A DNA stretch of 26,060 bases from Clostridiales bacterium (lineage in GTDB: Bacteria > Bacillota > Clostridia > Oscillospirales > Oscillospiraceae). Location of the stretch: the NCBI GenBank assembly GCA_019422005.1, contig JAHZEF010000001.1:9722-35781 (forward strand), written 5' to 3'. Positions 15,472-23,887 of this stretch are shown here, piece by piece (position 1 is the first letter of the stretch; every line of letters starts with the position of its first letter). The notes below the pieces were generated by a model. That model saw nothing but the letters and a program-made list of their open reading frames with translations, was not told where the DNA came from and did not search any database. A program made the translations under genes and the position numbers.

Positions 15472-16962
15472 ATGGCCGGAAAGCGGAAGGTGGTGCTGGG
15501 GGCGGACGCCGGCACCCACGGCGTACGCATTCTGGCGCTTCGCCTGCCGGACTGCGCGGTAATTGCGCAGAGTGCCAGCGGATACAGCCGGCGGCTGGCG
15601 GCCGGCGTTCAGGAGCTGGAGGCACGGGATCTGGAACAGGCGTTTTTCACTGCGCTGGAGGCGCTGGAGCTGCCGCCGGATACCGTGGCGGCGGGCCTGG
15701 GCGTGACGCATCAGCGGGGCACCATGATTCCTGTGGATTCGGACTGCCGTCCGCTGGCGCCGGCCTTCTGCGACAGCGACGAGCGGGCGGCGGATGCGCA
15801 GGGGTATCGGGCGTGCGGCGTGGATCCGGCGGCATATTACCGCCGCAGCGGCTGCCCGGTGGTTTCCTTCAACGGCTTTTCCAAAATCCTCTGGTGCCGG
15901 CAGAACCGGCCGGAGCTCTGGAGGCAGGCGGCGGCATGGCTGTCGCCCCAGGATTATCTGCTCTCCCGGCTGTCCGGGCGGCTGCAGCTTTCCGAGGGGT
16001 CGGCCCTGCGCAGTGGATTTCTGGATATCCATCGCCGGGAGGTCTGGCGGGATCTGCTGCCTGGTGCGCCGTTTTTGGAGCTGGACTGTACGGCCGTGGG
16101 AACAGCCTGCGGTACAGCGGCGCCCGATTGGGCGGAACGGTACCCTGTGCTGCGGGGGGCCCTGCTGTTTGCGGTTCCCGGGGACCAGCCGGCGGCATTT
16201 CTGGGATCCGGCGCCGGCGGAGGGGCCATGGCCATGAACCTGGGCACCACGTTTGTGGCAAGCGCCGCCAGCAGCTGCCCGCCGGACGACCCCACGGCGC
16301 TGATTACCACGGAGGTTTTGCCGCTGGGCCGCTATGCCCCGGAGTTCGGAACCGGCGCCGGCGGCCAGTTCCTGGATTTCCTCACAGGTTTGCTGCTGGG
16401 AAGCGTCCCGGACAGCGCAGAGCAGTGGGCGCGCCTGGATGCGGAGGCGGCGGCTGTCCCCGCCGGCGCGCAGGGGCTGCAGATTGTGCCGCTGCTGTGG
16501 CAGGCGACCTCTGCAGGCGTCGAAGGCCGCATCACAGGCTTCCGCCCGTTTCACACCAGAGGCCACTTTTTCAGGGCGGCCTACGAGGGGCTGGCCTGGG
16601 AGGCCAGAATGTCGCTTGAGAAGCTGGCGGCTGCGTGCGGCGCCCGACCGGAGGCGCTGCGGGTGTTCGGCGGCCTGAGCGGCTGCCCCGGATTTTTACA
16701 GATATTGGCGTCGGTGACCGGGATCCCGGTGGAGGCGTCCGGGCAAAGGCAGGCCAGCGCGTTTGGCGCCGGTTTGACGTGCGCCCTGGGACTGGGGATT
16801 CTGACCGATGCGGATGCGCTCCGCGCCGCTGCCGGCGCGCCGGGCTGCATCCGATATCCCAAAAGGGAGGAGCAAGCCTACTATGAACAACGATTCCAGA
16901 CTTACCGCGCCTGCAGACAGGCAATCGCTCCGGAGCTTCCTGGCAGGGCTTTCAGAGCGTGA
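15472..16962 (+). CDS. FGGY-family carbohydrate kinase
   Basis: 496 residues, the usual length. The phosphate-binding start GADAGTHGVR, the CDSDERA segment with the likely catalytic aspartate, FGTGAGGQFLDFLTG and VFGGLSGCPGFLQILASVTG are family landmarks of xylulo-, glycero- and AI-2 kinases (LsrK). It phosphorylates a sugar, polyol or related hydroxyketone using ATP. An FGGY kinase close to an LsrF/FbaB-type aldolase recalls the Lsr arrangement, although the regulator and transporter here are different. The gene starts 4 bp after the dehydrogenase and its 3' end overlaps the UbiD gene by 80 bp. Specificity is not predictable from the motifs seen. Confidence 0.9.
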   Translation: MAGKRKVVLGADAGTHGVRILALRLPDCAVIAQSASGYSRRLAAGVQELEARDLEQAFFTALEALELPPDTVAAGLGVTHQRGTMIPVDSDCRPLAPAFCDSDERAADAQGYRACGVDPAAYYRRSGCPVVSFNGFSKILWCRQNRPELWRQAAAWLSPQDYLLSRLSGRLQLSEGSALRSGFLDIHRREVWRDLLPGAPFLELDCTAVGTACGTAAPDWAERYPVLRGALLFAVPGDQPAAFLGSGAGGGAMAMNLGTTFVASAASSCPPDDPTALITTEVLPLGRYAPEFGTGAGGQFLDFLTGLLLGSVPDSAEQWARLDAEAAAVPAGAQGLQIVPLLWQATSAGVEGRITGFRPFHTRGHFFRAAYEGLAWEARMSLEKLAAACGARPEALRVFGGLSGCPGFLQILASVTGIPVEASGQRQASAFGAGLTCALGLGILTDADALRAAAGAPGCIRYPKREEQAYYEQRFQTYRACRQAIAPELPGRAFRA

Positions 16963-18241
16963 CCTGCTGCGTCTGACGGTCCGGCGGGAGGATTATCTGC
17001 TGTCGGCCATCAGCGCACAGCTGGAGGCGGAGAAACGGTTTCCCGTGATTGAACTGACGGATCCGGATACCGGCGCACGGACCATTGCCAACACATTTGC
17101 CAGCCGCGAAATTTTGAGGGCCTGCATACACCATATTACGGATGTGGAACAGGCGGCGGGCCGCTTTGCCGCGCTGGAGGTGGTGGACAGCGCGCCGGTT
17201 CAGGAGATTGCGGAACTGGGAGCGGCGGTGGACGTCCTGCGCCTTCCGGTGTTCCGGCATTTTGAAGGGGATGCGGGCCGTTACATTACTTCCGGCATTG
17301 TGCTGGCCCGGGATCCGGAAACCGGCCGGTACAATATGAGCTTTCACCGGATGCAGCTCAGAGGGAAAAACCGGATCGGCATCAGCCTGCATTCCCGGGG
17401 CGATCTCTATCGCTATTTTGAACTGGCCGGGAAGGCGGGAAAGGACCTGGAGGTTGCGGTGGTCATCGGCTGCCACCCGGCCTACTATATCACCGGCGCT
17501 TCCAAGATCCCGCCGGCGCAGGACGATTACAGCTGGGCCGGGGCCTACATGGAGGAAACGCCGCAGGTGACGAAGGCGAAGACGGTGGATTTGATGGTGC
17601 CGGCCTTTGCCGAATACGTTCTGGAAGGAAAGATCCTGCTTGACACGTTTGAGGACGAGGGGCCGTTCGGCGAATATACCGGCTACAGCACCAGCCGTTC
17701 CACGCGCAACGTCCTTGAAGTGACGGCAGTGACCCGCCGCAGGGATGCGATTTATCAGGATCTGGTGCCGGGCTACGCCTGGGAGCACCTGCTTCTGAGC
17801 CAGTTTACCAAGGAAATCATTCTGCTGGATAAGCTGAAAAAGGAAATCCCGGAAATTACGGCGCTGAGCATGCCGAAAAACGGCTGCCATTTTCATGCGT
17901 ACGTATCCATGAAACCGAAGGCCCGCGGCCAGGCCAGACAGGCCATGATGCTGCTGTTCGGGCTGGATTTGTATCTCAAGCTGATCGTCGTGGTGAACGA
18001 CGATGTGGACGTTTATCAGGAAGAAGAAGTCCTCTGGGCCATGGCGACCCATGTCCAGGCGGACCGGGACGTGTTTATTGTGCCGGATGTTCTCTGCAAC
18101 CGTCTGGATCCGTCTTCGCACGACGGCGTTTCGGCCAAGATGGGGATTGACGCCACCGGCGAACCCGGCAGCGAAGCCCGGCGCGTGACCCTGCCGGCGG
18201 ATATCTGCCGCCGGGCGGAAGAACTGTTGAAAAATCTGTAA
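16883..18241 (+). CDS. UbiD-family prenyl-FMN-dependent (de)carboxylase
   Basis: 452 residues, within the family range. It reversibly decarboxylates aromatic, heteroaromatic or alpha,beta-unsaturated acids with prenyl-FMN, Mn2+ and K+. Landmarks: YNMSFHRMQLRGKNRIGISL (150-169), with Asn151, His155 and Arg156 at the cofactor/metal site, and DEGPFGEYTGYS (258-269), with Glu259 and Glu264 matching the catalytic glutamates of Fdc1/UbiD. VNDDVDVYQEEEVLWAMAT (371-389) is the third typical segment. ATG 16883 follows AGGGAGGAG (16864-16872), inside the kinase gene (80-bp overlap). UbiX and an LpdD-type helper are encoded on the divergent side of the same regulator, which argues against a ubiquinone role and for a catabolic decarboxylase. 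The substrate is unknown. Confidence 0.95.
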   Translation: MNNDSRLTAPADRQSLRSFLAGLSERDLLRLTVRREDYLLSAISAQLEAEKRFPVIELTDPDTGARTIANTFASREILRACIHHITDVEQAAGRFAALEVVDSAPVQEIAELGAAVDVLRLPVFRHFEGDAGRYITSGIVLARDPETGRYNMSFHRMQLRGKNRIGISLHSRGDLYRYFELAGKAGKDLEVAVVIGCHPAYYITGASKIPPAQDDYSWAGAYMEETPQVTKAKTVDLMVPAFAEYVLEGKILLDTFEDEGPFGEYTGYSTSRSTRNVLEVTAVTRRRDAIYQDLVPGYAWEHLLLSQFTKEIILLDKLKKEIPEITALSMPKNGCHFHAYVSMKPKARGQARQAMMLLFGLDLYLKLIVVVNDDVDVYQEEEVLWAMATHVQADRDVFIVPDVLCNRLDPSSHDGVSAKMGIDATGEPGSEARRVTLPADICRRAEELLKNL

Positions 18242-18252
18242 GGAGGTTCATT

Positions 18253-19701
18253 ATGAAGGTAGGAAGCTTTGGGAATTACATCGGCGGCGTTTGGTCGCCG
18301 GCATCCAACGGCGCGGTGACACAGATCAGGAACCCCTGCGACGGCGAGGTGGTCTCCCAGGTGGCCAATTCCACGCTGGAGGACGTCAACCGCGCCGTGG
18401 CCGAGGCCAGGCGTGCGTTCTATGAAGAGGACTGGGCCTTCAATCCCCGCCTGCGCGCCGCGGTCCTGTCCAAGTGGGCGCTGAAAATGCGGGAAAATTT
18501 TGACCGGCTGGTGACGGATCTGTCGCTGGAATCCGGAAAACCCCTGCTGGAGGCGAAGATTGAATTCAACAACGCCATCGGCTATATGGAATATGCCGCC
18601 GCTTCCGCCCGTACCCTTTACGGCTCCACCACCACAGTCAATGAGAATATGATGAGTGTGATGGCGCGGGAACCGGTGGGCGTTGTGGTGGGCATCGAAC
18701 CCTGGAATTACCCGATTACCCTGATGGTGCGCGACTCCATTCCCGCCCTGGCCGCAGGCAACTCCCTGATCATCAAGCCGGCGGGCCAGACCTCCGGGGT
18801 GTCCATGGCGGTCATCCGCCTGCTGGACGAAATTCCGGAGCTCCCCAGGGGGATCTGCAACGCCATCACCGGATCCGGCGCCCTGGTGGGGCCGGCGTTC
18901 TCCGAGCATCCTGACGTTGATATGGTCACCATGACGGGCGGCCTGGACACCGGCAAGGACATCATGCGCCGCGCGGCAGACACCATGAAAAAGGTCTCGC
19001 TGGAACTGGGCGGAAAATCCGCCAATGTGGTATTTGCCGACTGCGATTGGCAGAAGGCCCTGACCTTCTGCTCCCAGGCTATTTTCTCCAACGCCGGACA
19101 GACCTGCACGGCAGGCTCCCGCCTGGTGATCGACGAAAAGATTGCCGACCGCTTCCTGGCCGATCTGGTGGAGATTGCGGAAAAGATCCGGCCCGGCTAC
19201 TGCCTGGATCCCAATACCACCATGGGGCCGGTATCCTCCGAGAGCCAGATGAACAAGATCCTCCAGTATATTGAGGATGCCAAGGGGTACAGCAAGTGCC
19301 TGACCGGCGGATACCGTTATCTGGAAAACGGCTGTGACAAAGGGTTTTTCATTGCGCCGACCATTTTCCTCAACCCGCCGGCGGATTCCCCCATTGTGCA
19401 GGAAGAGGTGTTCGGCCCGGTTCTGGCGGTTCAGACGTTCCGCACGGAGGAAGAGGCCGTCGCACTGGCCAACTGCACCCGGTATGGCCTGGCTTCCGGC
19501 ATCTGGAGCCAGGATCTGAACACGGTTATGCGCGTGGGCCGCAGGCTGCGTTCCGGCAATGTCTGGGTGAATATTTATAACCGCTTTTTCCCCGAATGCG
19601 AGACCGGCGGCTACAAGGAGAGCGGCCTGGACCGTGCCGCAGGCGTGGAAGGCTTCCTGAAGTACACGGAAGTCAAGCATATGTGCATGGACTTCTCGTG
19701 A
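18253..19701 (+). CDS. NAD(P)-dependent aldehyde dehydrogenase
   Basis: 482 residues, the standard ALDH length. Catalytic Cys285 in SNAGQTCTAGSR, general base Glu251 in LELGGKS, oxyanion Asn152 in EPWNYP, cofactor Lys175 in IIKPAGQTSG, and EEVFGPVL are all present, so the enzyme should be active. The residue usually deciding NAD against NADP is not a clear Glu here, so cofactor choice is open. It oxidises an aldehyde to a carboxylic acid, perhaps supplying the acid used by UbiD or removing the aldehyde released by the aldolase. ATG follows AAGGAGG, 11 bp after the UbiD stop. It is the last gene of the operon, followed by two strong hairpins. Confidence 0.95.
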   Translation: MKVGSFGNYIGGVWSPASNGAVTQIRNPCDGEVVSQVANSTLEDVNRAVAEARRAFYEEDWAFNPRLRAAVLSKWALKMRENFDRLVTDLSLESGKPLLEAKIEFNNAIGYMEYAAASARTLYGSTTTVNENMMSVMAREPVGVVVGIEPWNYPITLMVRDSIPALAAGNSLIIKPAGQTSGVSMAVIRLLDEIPELPRGICNAITGSGALVGPAFSEHPDVDMVTMTGGLDTGKDIMRRAADTMKKVSLELGGKSANVVFADCDWQKALTFCSQAIFSNAGQTCTAGSRLVIDEKIADRFLADLVEIAEKIRPGYCLDPNTTMGPVSSESQMNKILQYIEDAKGYSKCLTGGYRYLENGCDKGFFIAPTIFLNPPADSPIVQEEVFGPVLAVQTFRTEEEAVALANCTRYGLASGIWSQDLNTVMRVGRRLRSGNVWVNIYNRFFPECETGGYKESGLDRAAGVEGFLKYTEVKHMCMDFS

Positions 19702-19704
19702 GGC

Positions 19705-19741
19705 GCAGAACCTCCCCGGCGGAGGGCCGGGGAGGTTCTGC
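19705..19741 (+). terminator. First 3' hairpin of the catabolic operon
   Basis: A perfect 16-bp stem (19705-19720 with 19726-19741) with a GGAGG loop starts three bases after the aldehyde dehydrogenase stop codon. No T-run follows, so it may stabilise the 3' end while the next hairpin terminates. Confidence 0.6.
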
Positions 19742-19755
19742 AGACCGGATGCGCA

Positions 19756-19800
19756 GTCAGCGCCCGGCGGATCCAATCCGCCGGGCGCTGACCGTTGTTT
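19756..19800 (+). terminator. Second 3' hairpin, probable operon terminator
   Basis: A perfect 17-bp stem (19756-19772 with 19776-19792) with a CCA loop is followed by CGTTGTTTT. Together with the hairpin 15 bp upstream it ends the 13-kb plus-strand operon. Confidence 0.75.
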
Positions 19801-20188
19801 TGAAGAAAGAGAGAAGAAAGATGAAAAAAGAGATCACAACACAACATACCGTCGGCTCCCCGCAGAATCCTCCGCGGGCCGATATGGGTTTGTCCTTTTG
19901 ACAAGTTTACTATAACAGCCTGATTTGAATAATTCGTGAACGAATCCAAAACAATTTTTGAACCTTGCAGGCGCTGCCGCCGGACGATCTTCCCAACCGG
20001 GGCGCGGCCTTTCCAAAGGCCGGCAGCGATGCTGATGCGGTTTTCCGCCGGCGCTGCAGGACAGCGGCAGGACAGAAACCGGCGCCGGGCACTTTTCTGC
20101 CCGGCGCCGGTGCATGCGGCCGGAAATTCCGACCGCCGTATGGCGGGAAACAGGGGCTGCAGCGAGTGCCGGCTGCGCCGGAGCGGGA
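19793..20188. other. Gene-free, hairpin-rich convergent region
   Basis: This region separates the plus-strand operon end from the leftward operon end. I found no convincing gene. A 26-codon reading frame (19821-19901) with a weak GAGAAGAAAG upstream has no recognisable features. Structures seen: ATTCGT-GA-ACGAAT (19932-19945); CGCTGCCG (19972-19979) pairing with CGGCAGCG (20021-20028), enclosing CGGCCTTT-CC-AAAGGCCG (20005-20022); and the terminator-like stem at 20078-20111. The nested stems could be a structured transcript end or simply decayed sequence. Confidence 0.4.
20075..20111 (-). terminator. Probable terminator of the leftward operon
   Basis: A perfect 14-bp stem (20078-20091 with 20098-20111) with a 6-nt loop is followed, on the minus strand, by TTTCTG. 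It lies about 80 bp after the stop of the last leftward gene (20189). Confidence 0.55.
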
Positions 20189-20947
20189 TCAGGCAATCAG
20201 GGCCTTGGCATTGTTGTACAGGATGTTTTGCCTGACGTCGTCCGGAAGATCCGCATAAAGGATTCCGCCCAGCGTGTTGCTGATATAGGTTCCAAAGGTA
20301 TCGATGCCGTAAAAATCGGTTCCGAACAGCAGCCGGTCACTGCGGATCCGGCTGGCGGCGCGTTCTACGTCGCCGGTTTGACTGCAGCAGAAGCCCAGAT
20401 AGATATGGTCATTCTGTTCCGCTGCGGATATAGCGTCGTGGCTCAGGTCACAGATCCCGGCATGGCCCAGTATGATGTTCAGATTCGGACAGAGCTCTCC
20501 GAGCGCAGCGATCTGCAGGCTGTCGCAGTAGGGCGGCGTACCGTCGTGGAACAGCATGGGGAGGCCCAGCTGTTCGCAAAGCGCTGCACAGGCGTACATC
20601 ACCTCGTGCGTCACCGGGAACCCGCCCAACCACGGATGCACTTTGATGCCTTTTGCGCCGCCTTCCTCTTTCCGGCGTTTGATTTCATCGCACATGGATT
20701 GCGCAGAGTAATTGGCATTGATGACGTAGAAGGGCAGGAGCCGGTCCGGCGCCTGCCGGCAGAATGCGGACAGTTCGCTGTTGGGCCCGGCAGGGTTCTG
20801 CACCATGGCCGACATGGAAGAAATCCAGGCCTGCTCTATTTCATGCTGATCCATAATTTCCAGCAGGCGTTTTAACGAAACGGCCTCGTGTTCGCCCTGC
20901 AGCATGCCGCCTCCGTAATAGTGCATATGCGTGTCGATGATTTTCAT
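20189..20947 (-). CDS. Amidohydrolase-2 family (PF04909-type) TIM-barrel enzyme, copy A
   Basis: 252 residues. The metal-site pattern is complete: HxH in IDTHMHYYG (about 4-12), His in GIKVHPWLGG, His in PMLFHDGTPPY, His in IILGHAGICD and Asp in LLFGTDFYGID. This family includes ACMSD and resorcylate decarboxylases, 4-oxalomesaconate hydratase, and lactonases for pyrone dicarboxylate, rhamnonolactone and fuconolactone. It overlaps the upstream paralogue by 4 bp (ATGA), so the two are coupled and may act in sequence or as a complex. Sugar-lactone hydrolysis would fit the RbsC-type permease and the sugar-binding-fold protein in the same operon, but decarboxylation is possible. No signal peptide; cytoplasmic. 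Confidence 0.82.
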   Translation of the reverse strand: MKIIDTHMHYYGGGMLQGEHEAVSLKRLLEIMDQHEIEQAWISSMSAMVQNPAGPNSELSAFCRQAPDRLLPFYVINANYSAQSMCDEIKRRKEEGGAKGIKVHPWLGGFPVTHEVMYACAALCEQLGLPMLFHDGTPPYCDSLQIAALGELCPNLNIILGHAGICDLSHDAISAAEQNDHIYLGFCCSQTGDVERAASRIRSDRLLFGTDFYGIDTFGTYISNTLGGILYADLPDDVRQNILYNNAKALIA

Positions 20948-21678
20948 TGTCTGGCCTCCAGTAAGGAACGCAGGTTGCCGCCCAGGATACCTTCCATCTG
21001 CGGCCTGTCCGCGTGCAGCAGTTTGACTTTTTCCAGTTCAAAGGCAAGCCTGGAGTGAGGCGTATCGGATCCAAAGACCACCCGCCCGCATCCGCAGGCT
21101 TCGATCACAGCTTCTGTGCGGGAGGTATAGCTCAGCGAGGTGTCGAACCATATATTTTTACTGTGCTCGGCGATGAAGGGGATATCCTGCCAAAAATCGG
21201 CCCAGCCGGAATGCCCCATGATGAAAGAAACCTCCGGATAGCGCTTGGCCAGATCGTACAGCTGGAAGGGCATGCCGGATACGGGCGTCCCGGTGTGGAA
21301 ATAGACCGGAACCTGATGGCGGGCCGCGATTTCAATGAGCGGGTAGACGATCTCGTCGTTGATATGGAACCCCTGGACGCCGGGATTGAATTTGAGCCCC
21401 CAAAGCCCCTCGCCCAGATAGCGTTCAATCATCTGCGCAGCGGCGGCGCCATACCATGGGTTCGCTGTTGCGAAACCGAACAGGCGGCCGGGATGCAGCC
21501 GGGTCTGTTCCAGAATGTATGCGTTGCCCTCCTCATTGTAAACCGCCAGGTACTCCTCCACCGGCACGATCACGGCGCAGTCGACTTCGTTTTGATCCAT
21601 TCGGCGCAGCAGGTCCTGCGCTGTCTGTTGCTTGACTCTGCCTTCTCCGACGTGGCAGTGAGCGTCAAAAATCTTCAT
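20944..21678 (-). CDS. Amidohydrolase-2 family (PF04909-type) TIM-barrel enzyme, copy B
   Basis: 244 residues. HxH in FDAHCHVGEG, LKFNPGVQGFHIND in place of the usual 'KxHP' strand, VYFHTGTPVSG, FIMGHSGWADF and VVFGSDTPHS give the metal-site layout. Copy A has His at the 'KVHP' position, while here the segment reads KFNP, so the metal site may differ between the two. AGAGGAG precedes the ATG. A 125-bp gap with a GGGGCCG/CGGCCCC inverted repeat (21734-21769) separates it from the DUF5107 gene, so it may be expressed at a different level from the upstream genes. Substrate unknown. Confidence 0.82.
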   Translation of the reverse strand: MKIFDAHCHVGEGRVKQQTAQDLLRRMDQNEVDCAVIVPVEEYLAVYNEEGNAYILEQTRLHPGRLFGFATANPWYGAAAAQMIERYLGEGLWGLKFNPGVQGFHINDEIVYPLIEIAARHQVPVYFHTGTPVSGMPFQLYDLAKRYPEVSFIMGHSGWADFWQDIPFIAEHSKNIWFDTSLSYTSRTEAVIEACGCGRVVFGSDTPHSRLAFELEKVKLLHADRPQMEGILGGNLRSLLEARQ

Positions 21679-21733
21679 ATGCAGCAGCTCCTCTGATCAG
21701 TGATAGAAAATTGCCGTCCATGTGAAAGGGAAC

Positions 21734-21769
21734 GGGGCCGGCCGGACTCCGGGAAAACGGCGCGGCCCC
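21734..21769 (-). repeat. Inverted repeat between DUF5107 gene and amidohydrolase pair
   Basis: GGGGCCG (21734-21740) and CGGCCCC (21763-21769) can pair around a 22-nt loop. It lies in the 125-bp gap of the leftward operon; CGTTCCCTTTC follows on the minus strand, so at most it is a weak attenuator. Confidence 0.3.
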
Positions 21770-21803
21770 TGCAAGGGAACGCTCTTGTCAATTTATCAGT
21801 TTG

Positions 21804-23864
21804 TTACTCCACAATTCGATAATCCAGCTTTTGCGGTACGGTATGCGTCCGTCTGATTTCGGCGAGGAACTCCGGCGTGCAGGCGGTGCCGCGCTTCCTG
21901 GCTTCCTGAATGGCTGTGTACTTGAACCATATCTCCGCCGTGAACGAATCATTTTCATACTCCCGCATATTCTTGAGCGGTTTTTCAAAGATCCGCAGAG
22001 CGTAATCCTCATGTCCCGTTTCCACACAGGCCAGGCCGGTGTACAGGAGGATATTGTCGGTAACGGAGCCGGCGGGGATCGTCTGGGAGAAATCCCACGC
22101 CTGCTGGTATTGCCTGTGTTCCACCAGCAGCTTTAAGTATTCTTCGGCAAAGGCGATATCGATTTCCATGCCGTTCAGCTCCAGCGCCTTTTTCAGGTGC
22201 TCCGCCGCCTGCGTTCCGTTGCCGGCGGCGTTTTCCGCCCAGGCAAGGTTGCGGTAAGCGATGGCTGTGGGCCTGCACCGGATGGAGGCCTTCCAGGTTT
22301 CCATGGCCTGGTCGAAGTCGTATGCCTCGTACTGCATCACACCGTAGAGCGTCAGGGCGGTATGGTTGCGGCCCCGCCCGGTTTGAAGGCTCTTTTCCAA
22401 CAGTTTCATCCAATTTTCATCGGCTCCCATCCAGGAAACGGGAACTGCCTGCGCATCCAGTTCGGGAATGGCGCCGTTTTTCAGCAGCTCCAGCCACGGA
22501 AGCTCTTTTTCACTCAGCGCTTCCAGGGGGAAAACCATGCCGCGCGGAATCCGGCGGCCTTCGGCTTCGCGGCGCAGCCGTTCCAGTGTGCCGAAGCCTG
22601 AACCGCACACCAGGAGCTCGTCCGGCTCCCGCTCAGACAGCCCGGCGAACAAGGCGTCGCGGGCGTAGATCTCCTCCTCTGTAATACAGGCGTTCACTGC
22701 CTGATAGAGGTATGCGTTGGCTGCGGAGATGTCCGGATCGTTCGCCTGCTGCAGATCTGTGACAGACGTGCCGCCGAAGCTTTCGGTCCACTGCCAGGTC
22801 TCGCCGTCTTTCAGAAGAAGCGTGTGAGTCTGGGTGGTAGCCATACCGGACTGCACCTCGATATAGGCACCGGCTCCGTCGTCAACGGTGTAGTCGCGCC
22901 AGTTCATGCCGGCCGGGTGGCGGCCCCACGTGTACATTTTTTTATTTTTTGTGCGGTCTGTCGACCGGTTGAAAAAAACGGAGCCGTTCCGGTATACCAC
23001 AGCCAGCCATGGGGCCCTGAGCTCCCTGGGGCTTTCCAGAAAATATTCCGCAGCAAATTTGAAGTTTTCCGGATAAGTGACATCAAACCCCATGCGTTTG
23101 CACATGGTATCCTGGGAACAGTAGCCGAAATCATACGGCAGGCCGGCGGAGGTCCGCTTACCGGTGGGTTGAAAATGGACTACGTCCTTTGCGCCGGAAA
23201 GGACGCGCATGCCCGGTTCTTCGGGAACGCCCATATCCGACCACCAGTCGAAAAAAACGTCCCTGCCGGTGTCGTTGATTACCCTGCCGTGGGTAAACAG
23301 GACCTCTGCGCCTTTGGGCAGATGATAATCCAGCTGGAAGTACAGCCCGCGCATGCGCTCATACTCGTAAATACGAACGAACTCGTTGCCCTCGTCATCG
23401 GTCAGCTTCGCTGCATAAACCGTTGCCGCGGCAAAGTATGTATGCATGTGATAACCCAGGTTCCACTCTATGCCGCCGGCGGTCCAGGCGTCGACAGCGG
23501 AGATGTTCACAATCCGGATGACGGGATCCCGGAAGACCAGGTCGCGCCGGGTGCGTTTGTCCCAAAGGGCATAGAGCTTTCCGCCGAAATCGGGCAGAAT
23601 TTCCGCGCGCAGATTTTCATTTTCCAGTACGATCAGCCGGTAACTGCGCTGCTTCAGCTGACGCGAATACCGGTCTTTCAGCCGATAGGGAAGCACCTTG
23701 TAGCCGTTGTCTTCCCCGTAATAACTGCGCTTGTCCTCCGGCCAGGCGTCGCCTTCCACCATGCCCAGCTTATGATCCCGAACCCGGTCGCAGAGCTGGG
23801 GCAGCGGATTTTCACCCTCAATGACGCTGCCGGGGAGATTCAAGGTTGTAAATGTGACTTTCAT
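21804..23864 (-). CDS. DUF5107-type protein with C-terminal TPR repeats
   Basis: 686 residues. Start ATG 23864 follows CGGAGGAACC; the reading frame extends nine codons further but that start has no ribosome site and would overlap the upstream gene. Residues about 35-350 look like the galactose-mutarotase-like beta-sandwich of DUF5107 proteins: LENENLRAEILPDFGGKLYAL, then TAGGIEWNLGYH and WWSDMG. Residues about 520-640 form helical TPR-like repeats (YDFDQAMETWKASIRCRP, AAEHLKKALELNG). Such proteins occur in Firmicute sugar-utilisation loci and are thought to bind or act on carbohydrates, but no reaction is established to my knowledge. No signal peptide. It sits 23 bp after the ROK gene and upstream of two amidohydrolases, suggesting a role in the same sugar pathway. 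Confidence 0.75.
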   Translation of the reverse strand: MKVTFTTLNLPGSVIEGENPLPQLCDRVRDHKLGMVEGDAWPEDKRSYYGEDNGYKVLPYRLKDRYSRQLKQRSYRLIVLENENLRAEILPDFGGKLYALWDKRTRRDLVFRDPVIRIVNISAVDAWTAGGIEWNLGYHMHTYFAAATVYAAKLTDDEGNEFVRIYEYERMRGLYFQLDYHLPKGAEVLFTHGRVINDTGRDVFFDWWSDMGVPEEPGMRVLSGAKDVVHFQPTGKRTSAGLPYDFGYCSQDTMCKRMGFDVTYPENFKFAAEYFLESPRELRAPWLAVVYRNGSVFFNRSTDRTKNKKMYTWGRHPAGMNWRDYTVDDGAGAYIEVQSGMATTQTHTLLLKDGETWQWTESFGGTSVTDLQQANDPDISAANAYLYQAVNACITEEEIYARDALFAGLSEREPDELLVCGSGFGTLERLRREAEGRRIPRGMVFPLEALSEKELPWLELLKNGAIPELDAQAVPVSWMGADENWMKLLEKSLQTGRGRNHTALTLYGVMQYEAYDFDQAMETWKASIRCRPTAIAYRNLAWAENAAGNGTQAAEHLKKALELNGMEIDIAFAEEYLKLLVEHRQYQQAWDFSQTIPAGSVTDNILLYTGLACVETGHEDYALRIFEKPLKNMREYENDSFTAEIWFKYTAIQEARKRGTACTPEFLAEIRRTHTVPQKLDYRIVE

Positions 23865-23887
23865 CTGAAAGGTTCCTCCGTTTGCTG

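Noticed and set aside
19821..19901. 26-codon frame after the operon terminator
   Set aside because: It has only a weak purine-rich upstream stretch, no promoter of its own that I could find, no signal or helix pattern, and follows two terminators. It is kept only as a note in the gap entry.
19902..19930. Promoter from TTGACA near 19898 with TATAAC
   Set aside because: The two hexamers are only about 7 bp apart and no other -10 lies at 16-18 bp; no gene follows on that strand.
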